From Chromera velia (lineage: Eukaryota > Sar > Chromeraceae): DNA of 64,000 nt. A program made the translations under genes and the position numbers. Under the pieces are notes generated by a model that worked only from the letters and a program-made list of their open reading frames with translations, searched no databases and had not been told where the DNA came from. The stretch lies in the NCBI GenBank assembly GCA_018398765.1, contig JAHBMJ010001746.1:10001-74000 (forward strand), written 5' to 3'. This document shows positions 24,901 to 31,613 of the stretch, piece after piece. Position 1 is the first letter of the stretch. Every line of letters begins with the position of its first letter.

Positions 24901-26133
24901 TATTTGTTTTGTTGTTCTCGTTCTTCGCTTCATTTTTTTCCTTTGCTTATCTTTACTTTTTCGTGTGAAGAAATCCAGCCGTCATCTCAAGACTCTTGTT
25001 GGTTTCAACAGGGCTTCTTGTCTCTGGGTCCCGTCATCTGTTGGGTAAAAGAAAAAGAAGGATAGCGGGCAATGGAGTCTGGCCTTCCTCTCTCCTCTCG
25101 TGTGTGGTTGTGCAGATTCAAGCACGCTCTGACTCGGGGGGGCACCGACTGCGCGTGTGTCTCCTCACACCTCTCGGAATCTGTCTCAGCAACTGCCACG
25201 GGTCTGAAGAACAAAGAGAAAGAGAAGGGGAGATGCGAGTCGTCATGCAGCGGTGACAAGGCTGACATCTTCAACTGTGGCGGGTTGAGTGGCTGGACTG
25301 TCTCTGCGTTGGATTGCGGTGCGTCGCTTGATTCCTGTCTCGCGGTTGGCCTGTCATTTTCTGTGTGTGCATAGGAAGAGGGCTGTCGTGGGTCTGCTTC
25401 GTGGTTTGAGTGCTTCAGTTCGTTGTGGTGAAATATTGTGTGTGTGCATGTGCGCGTTGGAACGCGCGAAAAAGACAGACAATAAGACAGCAGGGGAGGA
25501 GCTGTGATTCGGTGCTTAGGTTTCTCTCTGTGGTTTTTGTTGTGGTAACACTGCTTGAGGGTGCATGGACCGAATTCATCATCGATCGTCCTGTCCTGTC
25601 TTACACATCCGAAGGGGGCAATGCGTTCTTGCGTCTCGAGCCGTTTCGTTCATTCTTGGACCGTTTTGCTTCTCTATCGCTGCTTCATTCACTCCTGCGC
25701 TGATTTTGGTTTTCGCCTTCTTTCGCCTGCAGCTCCAGGAAGCAGCAGTCTGTGGTCGGCCCTCAGGCGGGAGTGGCAAAAACTGCCTCTGTTCGTCGGT
25801 AAGCTTGGAGAAGCGCCTGTGGAGGCTGTTCAGGATCGGCGTAACCTGAGCTCCCTCGGGTTGTTCTTGGCGCTTTTCCTTGGGGGGTTGGGTCTGGTGG
25901 TGTGGGCAGTTTTCTCTCGGTGTTGGGGGGTTTGTGGGGGCAAGAGCGGGAGGGCAGACATGCGGCGGCGGTTTGTGCGTGTGGGCACAGACGGTGCAGA
26001 ATCTGGAGTCGATCTGGAGGGGGAAGAGATGGGGGCGGTAGGAAGAGGAGGAGGAGCAGAAGGACTCTTGACGGCAGCGGAGAGAGAAGGGAGGGGGAAC
26101 GAAAATGAGCCTTTGAGTTCGGGTCCCCAATGA
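748..26133 (+). CDS. Multi-WSC-domain type I membrane protein (46 exons)
   Basis: I assembled this gene from 46 exons by GT..AG splice sites and reading phase. The exons sum to 5934 nt, so the frame is open for 1977 aa. The first exon (748-844) gives a signal peptide (start MRRFCASSLSAGLLLGTL). Then come 14 repeats with the WSC pattern: GCF/GCY near the start, a central Cys-x3-Cys, a 'G..C.C' core and a final 'CGG....v....C'. Thr-rich or acidic linkers separate them. The last exon (25733-26133) encodes one membrane helix (about residues 1885-1906, LGLFLALFLGGLGLVVWAVF) and a tail of about 71 aa. WSC domains (PF01822) are carbohydrate-binding modules known from yeast wall-stress sensors and many algal surface proteins. 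A receptor, sensor or adhesin role at the plasma membrane is therefore inferred. Exon calls have no transcript support; small exons are the weakest part. Confidence 0.85.
2193..3935 (+). other. WSC module 1 (exons 2193-2305, 2978-3128, 3870-3935)
   Basis: The domain starts with FVGCFVYD, continues with MTNKECEDSC and GDTCVCTD, and closes with NETCGGMKEISVYD. The first split is in phase 0 and the second in phase 1. An assembly gap (2363-2500) lies inside the first intron of the module and does not touch the exons. The donor of the last exon is GTTAGT at 3936. A 21-nt phase-neutral exon at 2031-2051 is possible but was left out. Confidence 0.8.
2363..2500. other. Assembly gap (138 N)
   Basis: This is a run of N followed by a G homopolymer and GAGAGACAGAGAG. 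It sits in the intron between exons 2 and 3 of the WSC gene and probably marks a low-complexity tract that failed to assemble. Confidence 0.95.
4433..4534 (+). other. WSC gene linker exon, Thr/Pro-rich
   Basis: This phase 1-1 exon encodes a linker beginning PTSTTPAPTEIP and ending RTC-G at a GTAAGT donor. The run of Ser, Thr and Pro suggests an O-glycosylated stalk between WSC modules 1 and 2 (inference). Confidence 0.75.
4785..5794 (+). other. WSC module 2 (exons 4785-4873, 5260-5349, 5695-5794)
   Basis: The module starts EPYVGCYRFLQED, continues with MCMEACFRLGYKYS and GNDCACSND, and ends CDEPCSGDAQEHCGSSHD. Both internal introns are in phase 0. The two acceptors at 4784 and 5259 are preceded directly by (TC)n(TG)n microsatellites that act as the pyrimidine tract. 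The final donor is GTCAGT. Confidence 0.85.
6489..7414 (+). other. WSC module 3, divergent (exons 6489-6592, 6896-7114, 7339-7414)
   Basis: This copy is less typical. The opening reads GVCCLDYLGEAD instead of GCF, and about 40 extra residues follow before the core NWKCMEMCHEKGYT and KCFCGSF. The end (VCGSLPSLESKGGSMTVV) is recognisable but altered. No separate Thr-rich linker exon is seen between modules 2 and 3. The first two exons are confident; the last one (7339-7414) is moderate. Confidence 0.65.
7921..8031 (+). other. WSC gene linker exon, poly-Thr
   Basis: This phase 1-1 exon contains CTTTTTTVAVTTTTTR and ends in HGC-G at a GTCAGT donor. It is a Thr-rich stalk between modules 3 and 4, and its acceptor is preceded by a (CCTG)n repeat. 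Confidence 0.8.
8486..9184 (+). other. WSC module 4 (exons 8486-8723, 9105-9184)
   Basis: This is a near-complete WSC domain: DYIGCFVFKAEEGDQEGW, then NNAKCSQLC, GRNCWCSDNLPP and, after a phase-2 intron, REICGGEKDISIT. It is one of the clearest copies in the gene. The 'GDQ.GW' signature recurs in modules 11 and 13, which suggests that these three copies are closest relatives. Confidence 0.9.
9486..9557 (+). other. WSC gene linker exon, Thr-rich
   Basis: This phase 1-1 exon of 72 nt encodes VSTTPAPGAVTTTTTTTEG and ends in IC-G. It is a stalk between modules 4 and 5. Confidence 0.75.
9979..10662 (+). other. WSC module 5 (exons 9979-10147, 10541-10662)
   Basis: The module starts AEMGCYQFRQADMGEW, continues with VETCLWKCQQKGAKW and GKDCLC, and closes CSEPCSGEGVASCGGSHDI. 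The internal intron is in phase 2, at the same core position (after the 'C.C' pair) as in module 9. The upstream acceptor follows a long (TC)n(TG)n tract (9890-9965). Confidence 0.85.
11272..11280 (+). other. 9-nt microexon of the WSC gene (Ser-Thr-Cys-Gly)
   Basis: A CTGCAG acceptor and a GTCAGC donor enclose CAACTTGCG, which in phase 1 adds Ser-Thr-Cys and the first base of Gly. Skipping it would keep the frame, so the phase alone does not prove it. It does supply the Cys that sits just before the GCF/GCY of most other modules (here module 6). Confidence 0.5.
11629..12244 (+). other. WSC module 6 (exons 11629-11815, 12069-12244)
   Basis: The module starts KVLGCYAFEDQAGW, continues with MTNEKCLEMCATSPGG, and after a phase-2 intron reads FSATLDGNVCLCSAS and EMCGGGTSLTVS. 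The second exon ends in phase 1 at GTCAGTCAGT. Confidence 0.85.
12677..12748 (+). other. WSC gene linker exon, Thr-rich
   Basis: This phase 1-1 exon of 72 nt encodes KKTVTTTLAVTTPFPETA and ends in C-G at GTCGGT. It is a stalk between modules 6 and 7. Confidence 0.7.
13291..13602 (+). other. WSC module 7, whole domain in one exon
   Basis: This single 312-nt phase 1-1 exon carries the complete domain from YAGCFLFDDG through GCQFICRKLG and GTDCICGDGD to KECGGVDAVSVYQTEC. Having one exon for one domain with identical phases at both ends makes it a mobile module in the exon-shuffling sense. Confidence 0.9.
14122..14130 (+). other. 9-nt microexon of the WSC gene (Gly-Ser-Cys-Gly)
   Basis: GGTCGTGCG lies between a GGGCAG acceptor and a GTCAGT donor. 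In phase 1 it adds Gly-Ser-Cys just before module 8. It has the same length, phase and Cys-Gly end as the candidates at 11272, 18996 and 21459. Confidence 0.5.
14412..14744 (+). other. WSC module 8, whole domain in one exon
   Basis: This single 333-nt phase 1-1 exon reads SVGCFAFDEAAAVAAG, NDACMAACAKHGGG, GTRCACLPQ and DLCGGEKEASVFSIC. It is the second one-exon WSC domain next to module 7. Confidence 0.9.
15075..15170 (+). other. WSC gene linker exon, charged
   Basis: This phase 1-1 exon of 96 nt encodes EILEVLTPCGEPKRPSG and ends in PDHC at GTCAGT. It replaces the usual Thr-rich stalk with a charged one before module 9. Moderate confidence. Confidence 0.55.
15286..15602 (+). repeat. (GAAA/GAAC/GAAG)n tract in a WSC-gene intron
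   Basis: About 315 bp of almost pure purine on the + strand, built from GAAA tetramers interrupted by GAAC and GAAGGAGA blocks in a higher-order pattern. It lies in the intron between 15170 and 15669. All open frames through it are low-complexity Lys/Glu/Arg or Phe/Leu/Ser and are not coding. Confidence 0.95.
15669..16711 (+). other. WSC module 9 (exons 15669-15709, 16143-16249, 16584-16711)
   Basis: The opening VELGCFDFCDTAQ is followed by IGWQFVSPWYDLSPSEC, then CACANFLNLRETSELNC and KTFCGGKKTGTVWSVDC. The phases are 1, 0, 2, 1. The first exon is only 41 nt but carries the GCF start. Confidence 0.8.
17055..17129 (+). other. WSC gene linker exon, acidic
   Basis: This phase 1-1 exon encodes LKYKDIAEEVEEEEADM and ends in DFC-G at GTCAGT. 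It is an acidic linker of possible helical form, unlike the Thr-rich ones. Confidence 0.7.
17479..18084 (+). other. WSC module 10 (exons 17479-17613, 17941-18084)
   Basis: The module starts VELGCFSFLKPEQKGWEW, continues with KSCVEACLEKGKKFAGG, and after a phase-1 intron reads LDGGDCVCGDT and ETFCGGSQGITVWATDC. It begins with VELGCF, like module 9, and ends in the same 'TVW..DC' style, suggesting that the two are neighbours by tandem duplication. Confidence 0.85.
18346..18495 (+). other. WSC gene linker exon, Thr-rich then acidic
   Basis: This phase 1-1 exon encodes GGTTSTTAAPVLTEGG and NVTTTTTPGAAEEEEEEED, so it joins both linker styles in one exon. It ends ..AAET-G at a GTGGGT donor. Confidence 0.75.
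18831..18913 (+). repeat. (CT)n(GT)n microsatellite in a WSC-gene intron
   Basis: About 20 bp of CT repeat is followed by some 60 bp of GT repeat. It lies within the intron that ends at the 18996 microexon. Confidence 0.9.
18996..19004 (+). other. 9-nt microexon of the WSC gene (Ala-Lys-Cys-Gly)
   Basis: CCAAATGTG lies between an AACAG acceptor and a GTCAGTCAGT donor. It adds Ala-Lys-Cys in phase 1 before module 11. It matches the other three 9-nt candidates in length, phase and Cys-Gly end. Confidence 0.45.
19650..20207 (+). other. WSC module 11 (exons 19650-19767, 20008-20207)
   Basis: The module starts AAIGCFRFLKDKGDQQGW, continues with MTNEKCEMLC, and after a phase-2 intron reads GTDCACSETLNL and SKCGGSHDLLVSRAC. 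It resembles modules 4 and 13. Confidence 0.9.
20552..21091 (+). other. WSC gene short linker exons (20552-20572, 21023-21091)
   Basis: Two phase 1-1 exons encode a short linker (PTELGP) and a longer one (AAGYESSDISFPSGPAPE). Both end at GTCAGT donors. The 21-nt exon is less certain than the 69-nt one. Confidence 0.55.
21459..21467 (+). other. 9-nt microexon of the WSC gene (Val-Ser-Cys-Gly)
   Basis: TGTCGTGCG lies between a GTGCAG acceptor and a GTCAGT donor. It adds Val-Ser-Cys in phase 1 before module 12. Seven of its nine bases match the 14122 candidate. Confidence 0.5.
21792..22085 (+). other. WSC module 12, whole domain in one exon
   Basis: This single 294-nt phase 1-1 exon reads SFGCFEMKKGTPGW, MTNERCIHLCASEE, GSDCLCGSAL and EKCGGAFAVDVYRAC. 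It is the third one-exon domain. Confidence 0.9.
22278..22957 (+). other. WSC gene linker exons (22278-22322, 22937-22957)
   Basis: The first exon (45 nt) encodes EVTTTTTTTVAAIAG. The second (21 nt) encodes ETEETTC-G and supplies the Cys before module 13. Both are phase 1-1. Confidence 0.65.
23358..23684 (+). other. WSC module 13, whole domain in one exon
   Basis: This single 327-nt phase 1-1 exon starts DELGCFRFHRAEGDQDGW, continues with MTNEDCMKMC and GTDCVCKVGED, and ends DMCGDTHAVTISKLC. One Gly of the usual CGG is replaced (CGD). Confidence 0.9.
24127..24210 (+). other. WSC gene linker exon, acidic
   Basis: This phase 1-1 exon of 84 nt encodes EEVEKTLAGETSVAEEN and SEAVQQAEEE. It joins modules 13 and 14 and carries no Cys. 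Confidence 0.7.
24531..25318 (+). other. WSC module 14, divergent (exons 24531-24690, 25116-25318)
   Basis: The start is YLCVGDSACLPS rather than GCF. The rest is recognisable: SNELCRAMC and, after a phase-2 intron, GTDCACVSSHLSES, CESSCSGDKADIFNCGG and WTVSALDC. It is the membrane-proximal copy and has lost the GCF opening. Confidence 0.75.
25733..26133 (+). other. WSC gene last exon: transmembrane helix and cytoplasmic tail
   Basis: The acceptor at 25732 follows CGCCTGCAG. The exon encodes a juxtamembrane stretch, one strongly hydrophobic helix (LGLFLALFLGGLGLVVWAVF), a Cys/Arg-rich stop-transfer region, and a tail rich in Gly and Glu that ends ..LSSGPQ at a TGA (26131-26133). I see no kinase or other enzymatic domain in the tail. 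Confidence 0.85.
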
Positions 26134-27779
26134 ATAATTCTCATGAGAGATGAAAAGAGGAGAAAGGAAGAAAGAAAGGCAGTTCTTTCTAACTGCAGCC
26201 AGACAGAAGTGGAGGGAAGCATATCGTAAATAGAAAAACTAAACTTGCTCTCTCTTCGTTTCTTCGTCTCCCCCTCCATTCTCTTGTTTCAGCTCTTTCT
26301 GTCCACTTAAAATTTCCTCTCGCCCCTTCCCCCCTCCCGCCCTTGTGCCTTTGTGGAGCCCCTCCAATCCTTCCTTCCTTTGAATTCCCTCTCGTTCATC
26401 GCTAGCTGCCTTCCTTGTGGGAAGGAAGGAACCTGGGGGGTTGACTGACAGAGGGGGGGAGAGAATTGTGATCGAGACATGCCGGGCTGGGTTTCTTCTC
26501 CCGCCTTCCGTTTTTTCTCCCCCCCCCGTCTGTCTATTTCTCTCATCGTACCCTCCATTCGCCACTCTTTTTTCCCCGTCTCCCTATGAAAAAGGAAGGT
26601 AGGACGAATGCAAGAACGAAGGGGTTGGAGGGCTGGATCGCATTCAGTCCCGTTAAATCTCCGTTTTTCCCTTCGCCACCTGTTTCCACTCACCGCACAC
26701 GCACGCGATCAGTGCCCTCTCCATCCATGTGTTTTTGTTCTGTGCTTGTTTCATCGTACAAATGTACGGATTGACATTGCTGTGTAGGTGTTTGTATTGC
26801 CGTGCCTCGCTTGATGATCCGTCGCCCGGATCTATCAGGCGACCGACCTCATTTGTCTAACTTCATTCATTCATTCATTCATTCATTCATTCATTCTCCT
26901 TGTTTGTCTGTCTGTTGATGGATCCGTCGGATCGACTTGTCTGTCCGTCTGGGGGCATGAGGGTGGGGGGGGCTGTGGGTCGGGTCGGGTTGCGTGTAGT
27001 TGGAGCAGGCAGGCGAGAGTCTGTCGGAGGCTCAAGGAGAAACAAGGTCTGTGGGCTGGTGCTGCTGCATTTGAGCTCTAGCTCTCCTTTGGGGTAAGGG
27101 GGGGGAATTTGGGAATTTGGAAGGGTTCCTTTTGTGTGGTCAGGGAGGGGGGGTGGGAGCTAAGAGAAGAAAGCGGACGGGAAAGGGCGGAACCAAAAGG
27201 AATTATTCTTGTCTCTTTTATATGCTAATTCCAGTATATGATGCACATATGAAAAGAGGTTGCGAGCAGTTCTTAAAAGACTCTGTTAGAACTTTTTCTG
27301 CCAAAGATGCAGAGAATCGCTCGTGCATGAATGATTTATGATGGACATGTGCATTAATTCGTTAAATGGAACTTAAATTCAATTATACATAACAGAAAGA
27401 TGAACGTATTGATAAAATATGCATTATAACATGCCTTTTTTAGTAGTGAAACTTTAAAAAAATAATTATACATTCATTTAACGTCCTTTCGAAATATTTT
27501 AAAATTATACATATATGATGCGAAACACTCCACGCTATTTCACGCCCTTAATTACGCTTACATACCTAGTTATACATAGGTTTGTAATAATAATAGGAGG
27601 CATTTATATTTAAGTATTTTTTTAAAGTACCAGTTAAAGTACTAGCTTTCAATCTTAGCTTCTAGGCTAAGTTCTAGCTTGCTATTCTATCGTTTTTACA
27701 TACTTTGCCTCCTCTATTATTCATTCCATCTCAGACTGCAATGCCACTGCATAAAGTTACCGGGGACTGTTACCCAGGC
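26134..27779. other. 3' flank of the WSC gene and AT-rich spacer
   Basis: I see no gene. The first part should hold the 3' UTR. A (CATT)n repeat lies at about 26864-26895. From about 27190 to 27770 base composition turns sharply AT-rich and looks like the edge of the repeat island. Confidence 0.5.
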
Positions 27780-30080
27780 TGATTGATTGATTGATTGATT
27801 GATTGATATGTTCCGCCCTAGGGCCTTCCCGCTATGTCTATCTGTCGCCAGAGCTAGCAGGGCGGGGCGTTCCCCAGCCTAAGCTGAGGTATCAGACCCC
27901 GCCCTCGGGGCTCGCCAGAGTCTGTTGCCCTGGCCGCTGCTGCATGATTGTTCGTTGTTCAAGCCACGGCTCTGGATCCGTGCCAGCTTTCCGGCCTGAA
28001 AATCGATCTGAAACGGTATGCGATTTGGGCTTCCTCGCTTTTCCTGTTCACTTTATTAATCTTCACCCTGCCTCTTCTTCCTGCTTAATGGACACAACCT
28101 GCCGATCAGCTGTGGCGACATCGAGTTTCGGATTCGATACCCCCAGCTGCTGACCGAAGTTTAACACCCTAATGTTCCTTCAGTCGTCTCTAAGTTATCA
28201 ATCATCTCCTCATGCATATTCTTTTGTTAGTCTCTCGATCGCCCGCTACCTTCCGATAATTCCTGTATGTCTGGCCGCCAGAGCGTCTCCTTCTATGTAT
28301 CCGTACTATCCTGGACACTCCTCAAACACCCTCTGTCTGAATGATGCCCATCCCAAAAACTCATCCACTGCGGTATGACATTCATTCAACAGAAAGCAGA
28401 AAAGCGTCGAGTTATCTCTTTTTCCCTCTTCTCTGTTGAGCCCTTCTCTTTTTGTGGCTGCCTTTCTGGCTCTTTCTTCCATCTTGCTGGCCCATTTCTC
28501 TTCTATCTTCCTGAACATCTCTGCTCTCTCTCTGTCAAAAACAGGACATTCTGTCACCAGATGGATTTCATTTTCCACCACCTCGATTCCCAACCAGCCT
28601 CAACAGAACTGGCACGTTCTTTTCTGTAACGGCACCTTCTCTCCCCTCCTTACCAGAATTTTTCCCTGAGTCGCAGCTACAGCCCCTCTACCCTGTATGC
28701 TGCTCTCCTCCTGTGTTCCAATCGCGGCGCCACTCTCGTATAGCAAAAAGGGGCTCTCCCTATTCTCTCTTTATCTATTTTCATTGTCGAGCCAACCTTT
28801 CTAATCTGTCTTCAAACAAAGAAAGGTGGAGACGGTTTCCGTTTGAGACCTTTCTGTGCATATGAGCCATCATCACTCCTGTCAGTTCTGCCTTCTCCTG
28901 ACTACTCTTCTTTCTTATGTTTCTTTTTATTCTATATATAAACGCCTCTCTCTTTTTCTTGTCTAGCTCATTTTTTGTTCTCTTCAGCAGCCATCTCTCT
29001 ATCCCGTTCACTCTTTCGTTGACTACCTATGTTCCTCTCTGTCCTGCGCTTCCTTTTAGTCTTTCTTTTACAAAAAGGTGCATTCCTCTGTCTGTGTAGA
29101 GTGCCTGTGCACATTGCTTCAGATGAGGGAAAAGATGAAAAGGATACATTCCTCTCCCCCCCTCCCATTTCATTCTTTACCCCCTCTCTCAAGTATGTGA
29201 GGATTGCCTGCCCTACCGCTTCGTTTCTTTTCTCCTTTAAAGCCTTCCTTACCTATCGGATCGTTCTGGAAGCCACTTCAAGATCGATTGGAATAAAACC
29301 TTTTTCCATCATCAGGGTATCACAATTTTCTTTCTTTCTCAAATACAAAACAAACCTGATAAATCCCCTTTGTTTCTCGTCGAATTCTGTATATGCACTA
29401 TCTGAGAATGCATGGATTTCGCATCCATACAACTATACGGCGCGCATTGTCTGTTTAAATATATTGAAGCAATCAGCAGGTGGAATCCCTCCCTCCCTTT
29501 CTATCTTCCCCATCAGTCCTTGTATGCATCTCTCTGCTTTGATTGACCGCGCCTCCATCATGGTCTCTAGGTTGTAGTCGGCGGATAGGACTAGTCCCAG
29601 GTAGGGTTGCTCTCTTACTTCTTTTATCACTATCTCCCTCAGTCTAACTTCTTCTTTCTCTCTTGATACGATGTGGCCAAACCGGACCAATCTTGACTTG
29701 TCAAAAAATAGAAGACGGAGAGGTTCTGCAAAGGCTACAAGGTTCGAAAGAAGAAGCCTTAGGTTCAACTGTCTATCTGAGGATTCGAGGAGTGTTGTGT
29801 CATCTGCAAACAGAGGGGTAAGGAAATCGACCCACCTCCCGTTTTCTCCTGCCGGCACCTTTGGCCTCTGTCTGTTGGTCTGTCGTCTCTGTCTTCTCCT
29901 CTTTTTTACTTCCTCTGGTGAGTCATGTGTATACACAGAGTAAAGGGAAGGGCCGCTCGGGCCTCCTTGCTTGAGTCCCTTGTCTTCTGGGTACCACATG
30001 CTCGTTCCCTTCACCCATGCCCTCACTTTTTCCAGAGAGGCCTCAACCCATCTGCTCAGACCTTCTTCCACCCCTGTAAT
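27780..30080 (-). mobile_element. Decayed non-LTR (LINE-type) retrotransposon, 5'-truncated
   Basis: On the minus strand, 29433-30071 encodes part of a reverse transcriptase with LKQGGPSGPSLYSVYTHD and the catalytic box FADDTTLL, followed by YLGLVLSADYN. Further down the minus strand, fragments in shifted frames (28781-29011 and 28306-28593, with IHLVTECPVFDRERAEMF) match the region after the RT in such elements. The 3' end is marked by a (TGAT)n run at 27780-27807, as expected for LINEs with short tandem tails. Frame breaks and missing 5' sequence show it is dead. The exact borders are estimates. Confidence 0.7.
29433..30071 (-). pseudogene. Reverse transcriptase fragment of the LINE element
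   Basis: This is an open stretch of about 212 codons with no ATG-based start that can be trusted. The RT palm signatures QGGPSGPSLY and FADDTTLL are visible. The upstream fingers domain and any endonuclease are absent. Confidence 0.75.
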
Positions 30081-30226
30081 GATGATTATAATGATTATAT
30101 AATAATAATAATAGTTAGAGATGATCGATCATCGATGTTAGGTCTTGTACTATACATAAGTGTCTAGACAAGTGTAGACATAACTGTACATTAAAAAAAA
30201 AAATCTTTATTTTACACTGTACCTAG

Positions 30227-30808
30227 CACTGTGCTGTTAGGAGTGACTACCGGCGCTTCTCAGAAAGCTTTTAGTTACCATCAAATTGGTAACCCAAATT
30301 TAGTAACTCGATCGAGGGGTCTGAGGGGAGTCATCAAGAGACTACCGCTACTATGGTAATCTAGCCGTATCTGCCCGCAAAGATGTTGAATTGATCGAGA
30401 TCTAATATAGGAGAAACGCATCTTTAAAAATTATGTACGAGTACAGTAGAACGTAAAAAAGATTATTTTTTGACTTTTTTTGTCTAGTTTTTTATCTAAA
30501 TTGTTTCTATAATATCAAAAACTTGACTTCAACTTACATATATTTGTGGACATCAGCTAGGACATCAGAGAACTTTACAATAAATCTATTTTTGTTACTC
30601 GATTTACCCACTAGTTTGCTAGCTAGTTTGTCTTAATTGCTTAAAAGAATGGTTACCACAGTTTTAGTTACCGAAACAATATATAGTACCGAAACAACGG
30701 TAATCAATGTGGCTCTACATGATTACCGTAACTATGAAAATGGTTACCAAGCGGCCTAATGACCGCCTTGATAACCAAACTAAGTTGGTTACTCCTAACA
30801 GCACAGTG
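30227..30808. mobile_element. MITE-like element with terminal inverted repeats
   Basis: The left end CACTGTGCTGTTAGGAGT (from 30227) is repeated as its exact reverse complement at the right end, finishing at 30808, so the terminal inverted repeats are at least 18 bp. The 582-bp interior is AT-rich, has no ORF, and is studded with GGTTAC/GTAACC motifs on both strands. This is a non-autonomous DNA transposon by structure. No clear target duplication could be read. Confidence 0.7.
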
Positions 30809-31097
30809 TACTTTACTTAAATCAATGATAATAATCATAGCTGGAATCATAGATCTATAACTACACTAAACTACACGTAACAGAGCTAGTAAACAACTGT
30901 TGTTCAAGTGTTGCAAAAGTGTTGCATCGGGTGTTCAAACCTAGGTTCAAACGTGCATCCAATCCTGAAATCGAAACCTCCGAGTCCATCGCTTTCAATG
31001 ACAAAATCGGATCCCTTATTCAAATTTTCAGTGATCTCGATCAGCAACCAAAAAGCAAACCTTGGTCCTACCCAACAATCGTCATGCAACATAAATG

Positions 31098-31555
31098 GAA
31101 CCCTTTTTACTCTCCCTCAAAACCATCAACCGCCCAAACAAACAAAACTGGAACCTTGTTTCACCCTCCCTCAAAACCTTCAACCGCCCAAACAAACAAA
31201 ACTGGAACCTTGTTTCACCCTCCCTCAAAACCTTCAACCGCCCAAACAAACAAAACTGGAACCTTGTTTCTCCCTCCCTCAAAACCTTCAACCGCCCAAA
31301 CAAACAAAATTGGAACCTTGTTTCTCCCTCCCTCAAAACCTTCAACCGCCCAAACAAACAAAATTGAAATCTTTCTTCTCCCTCCCTCAAAGCCTTTCAA
31401 CCACCCAAACAAACAAAATTGGAACCTTTTTTCTCTCTCCTTCAAAACCTTCAACCACCCAAACATAGAAACTGGAACCTTGTTTCTCCCTCCCTCAAAA
31501 CCTTCAACCACTTAAAAGTACAAAACTGGAACCTTTTTTCTCCCTCCCTGAAAAC
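31098..31555. repeat. 54-bp minisatellite
   Basis: About eight head-to-tail copies of a 54-bp unit (TTCAACCGCCCAAACAAACA plus CTGGAACCTTGTTTC and CCCTCCCTCAAAACC), with later copies more diverged. The unit length is a multiple of three, so several frames stay open; these are not genes. It sits just past the 3' end of the minus-strand acyltransferase gene. Confidence 0.9.
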
Positions 31556-31613
31556 CTTCTCTCATATCTTGTCATGCTTGCACACAAATTCGCCCTCCAC
31601 CAACCCCACCAAA

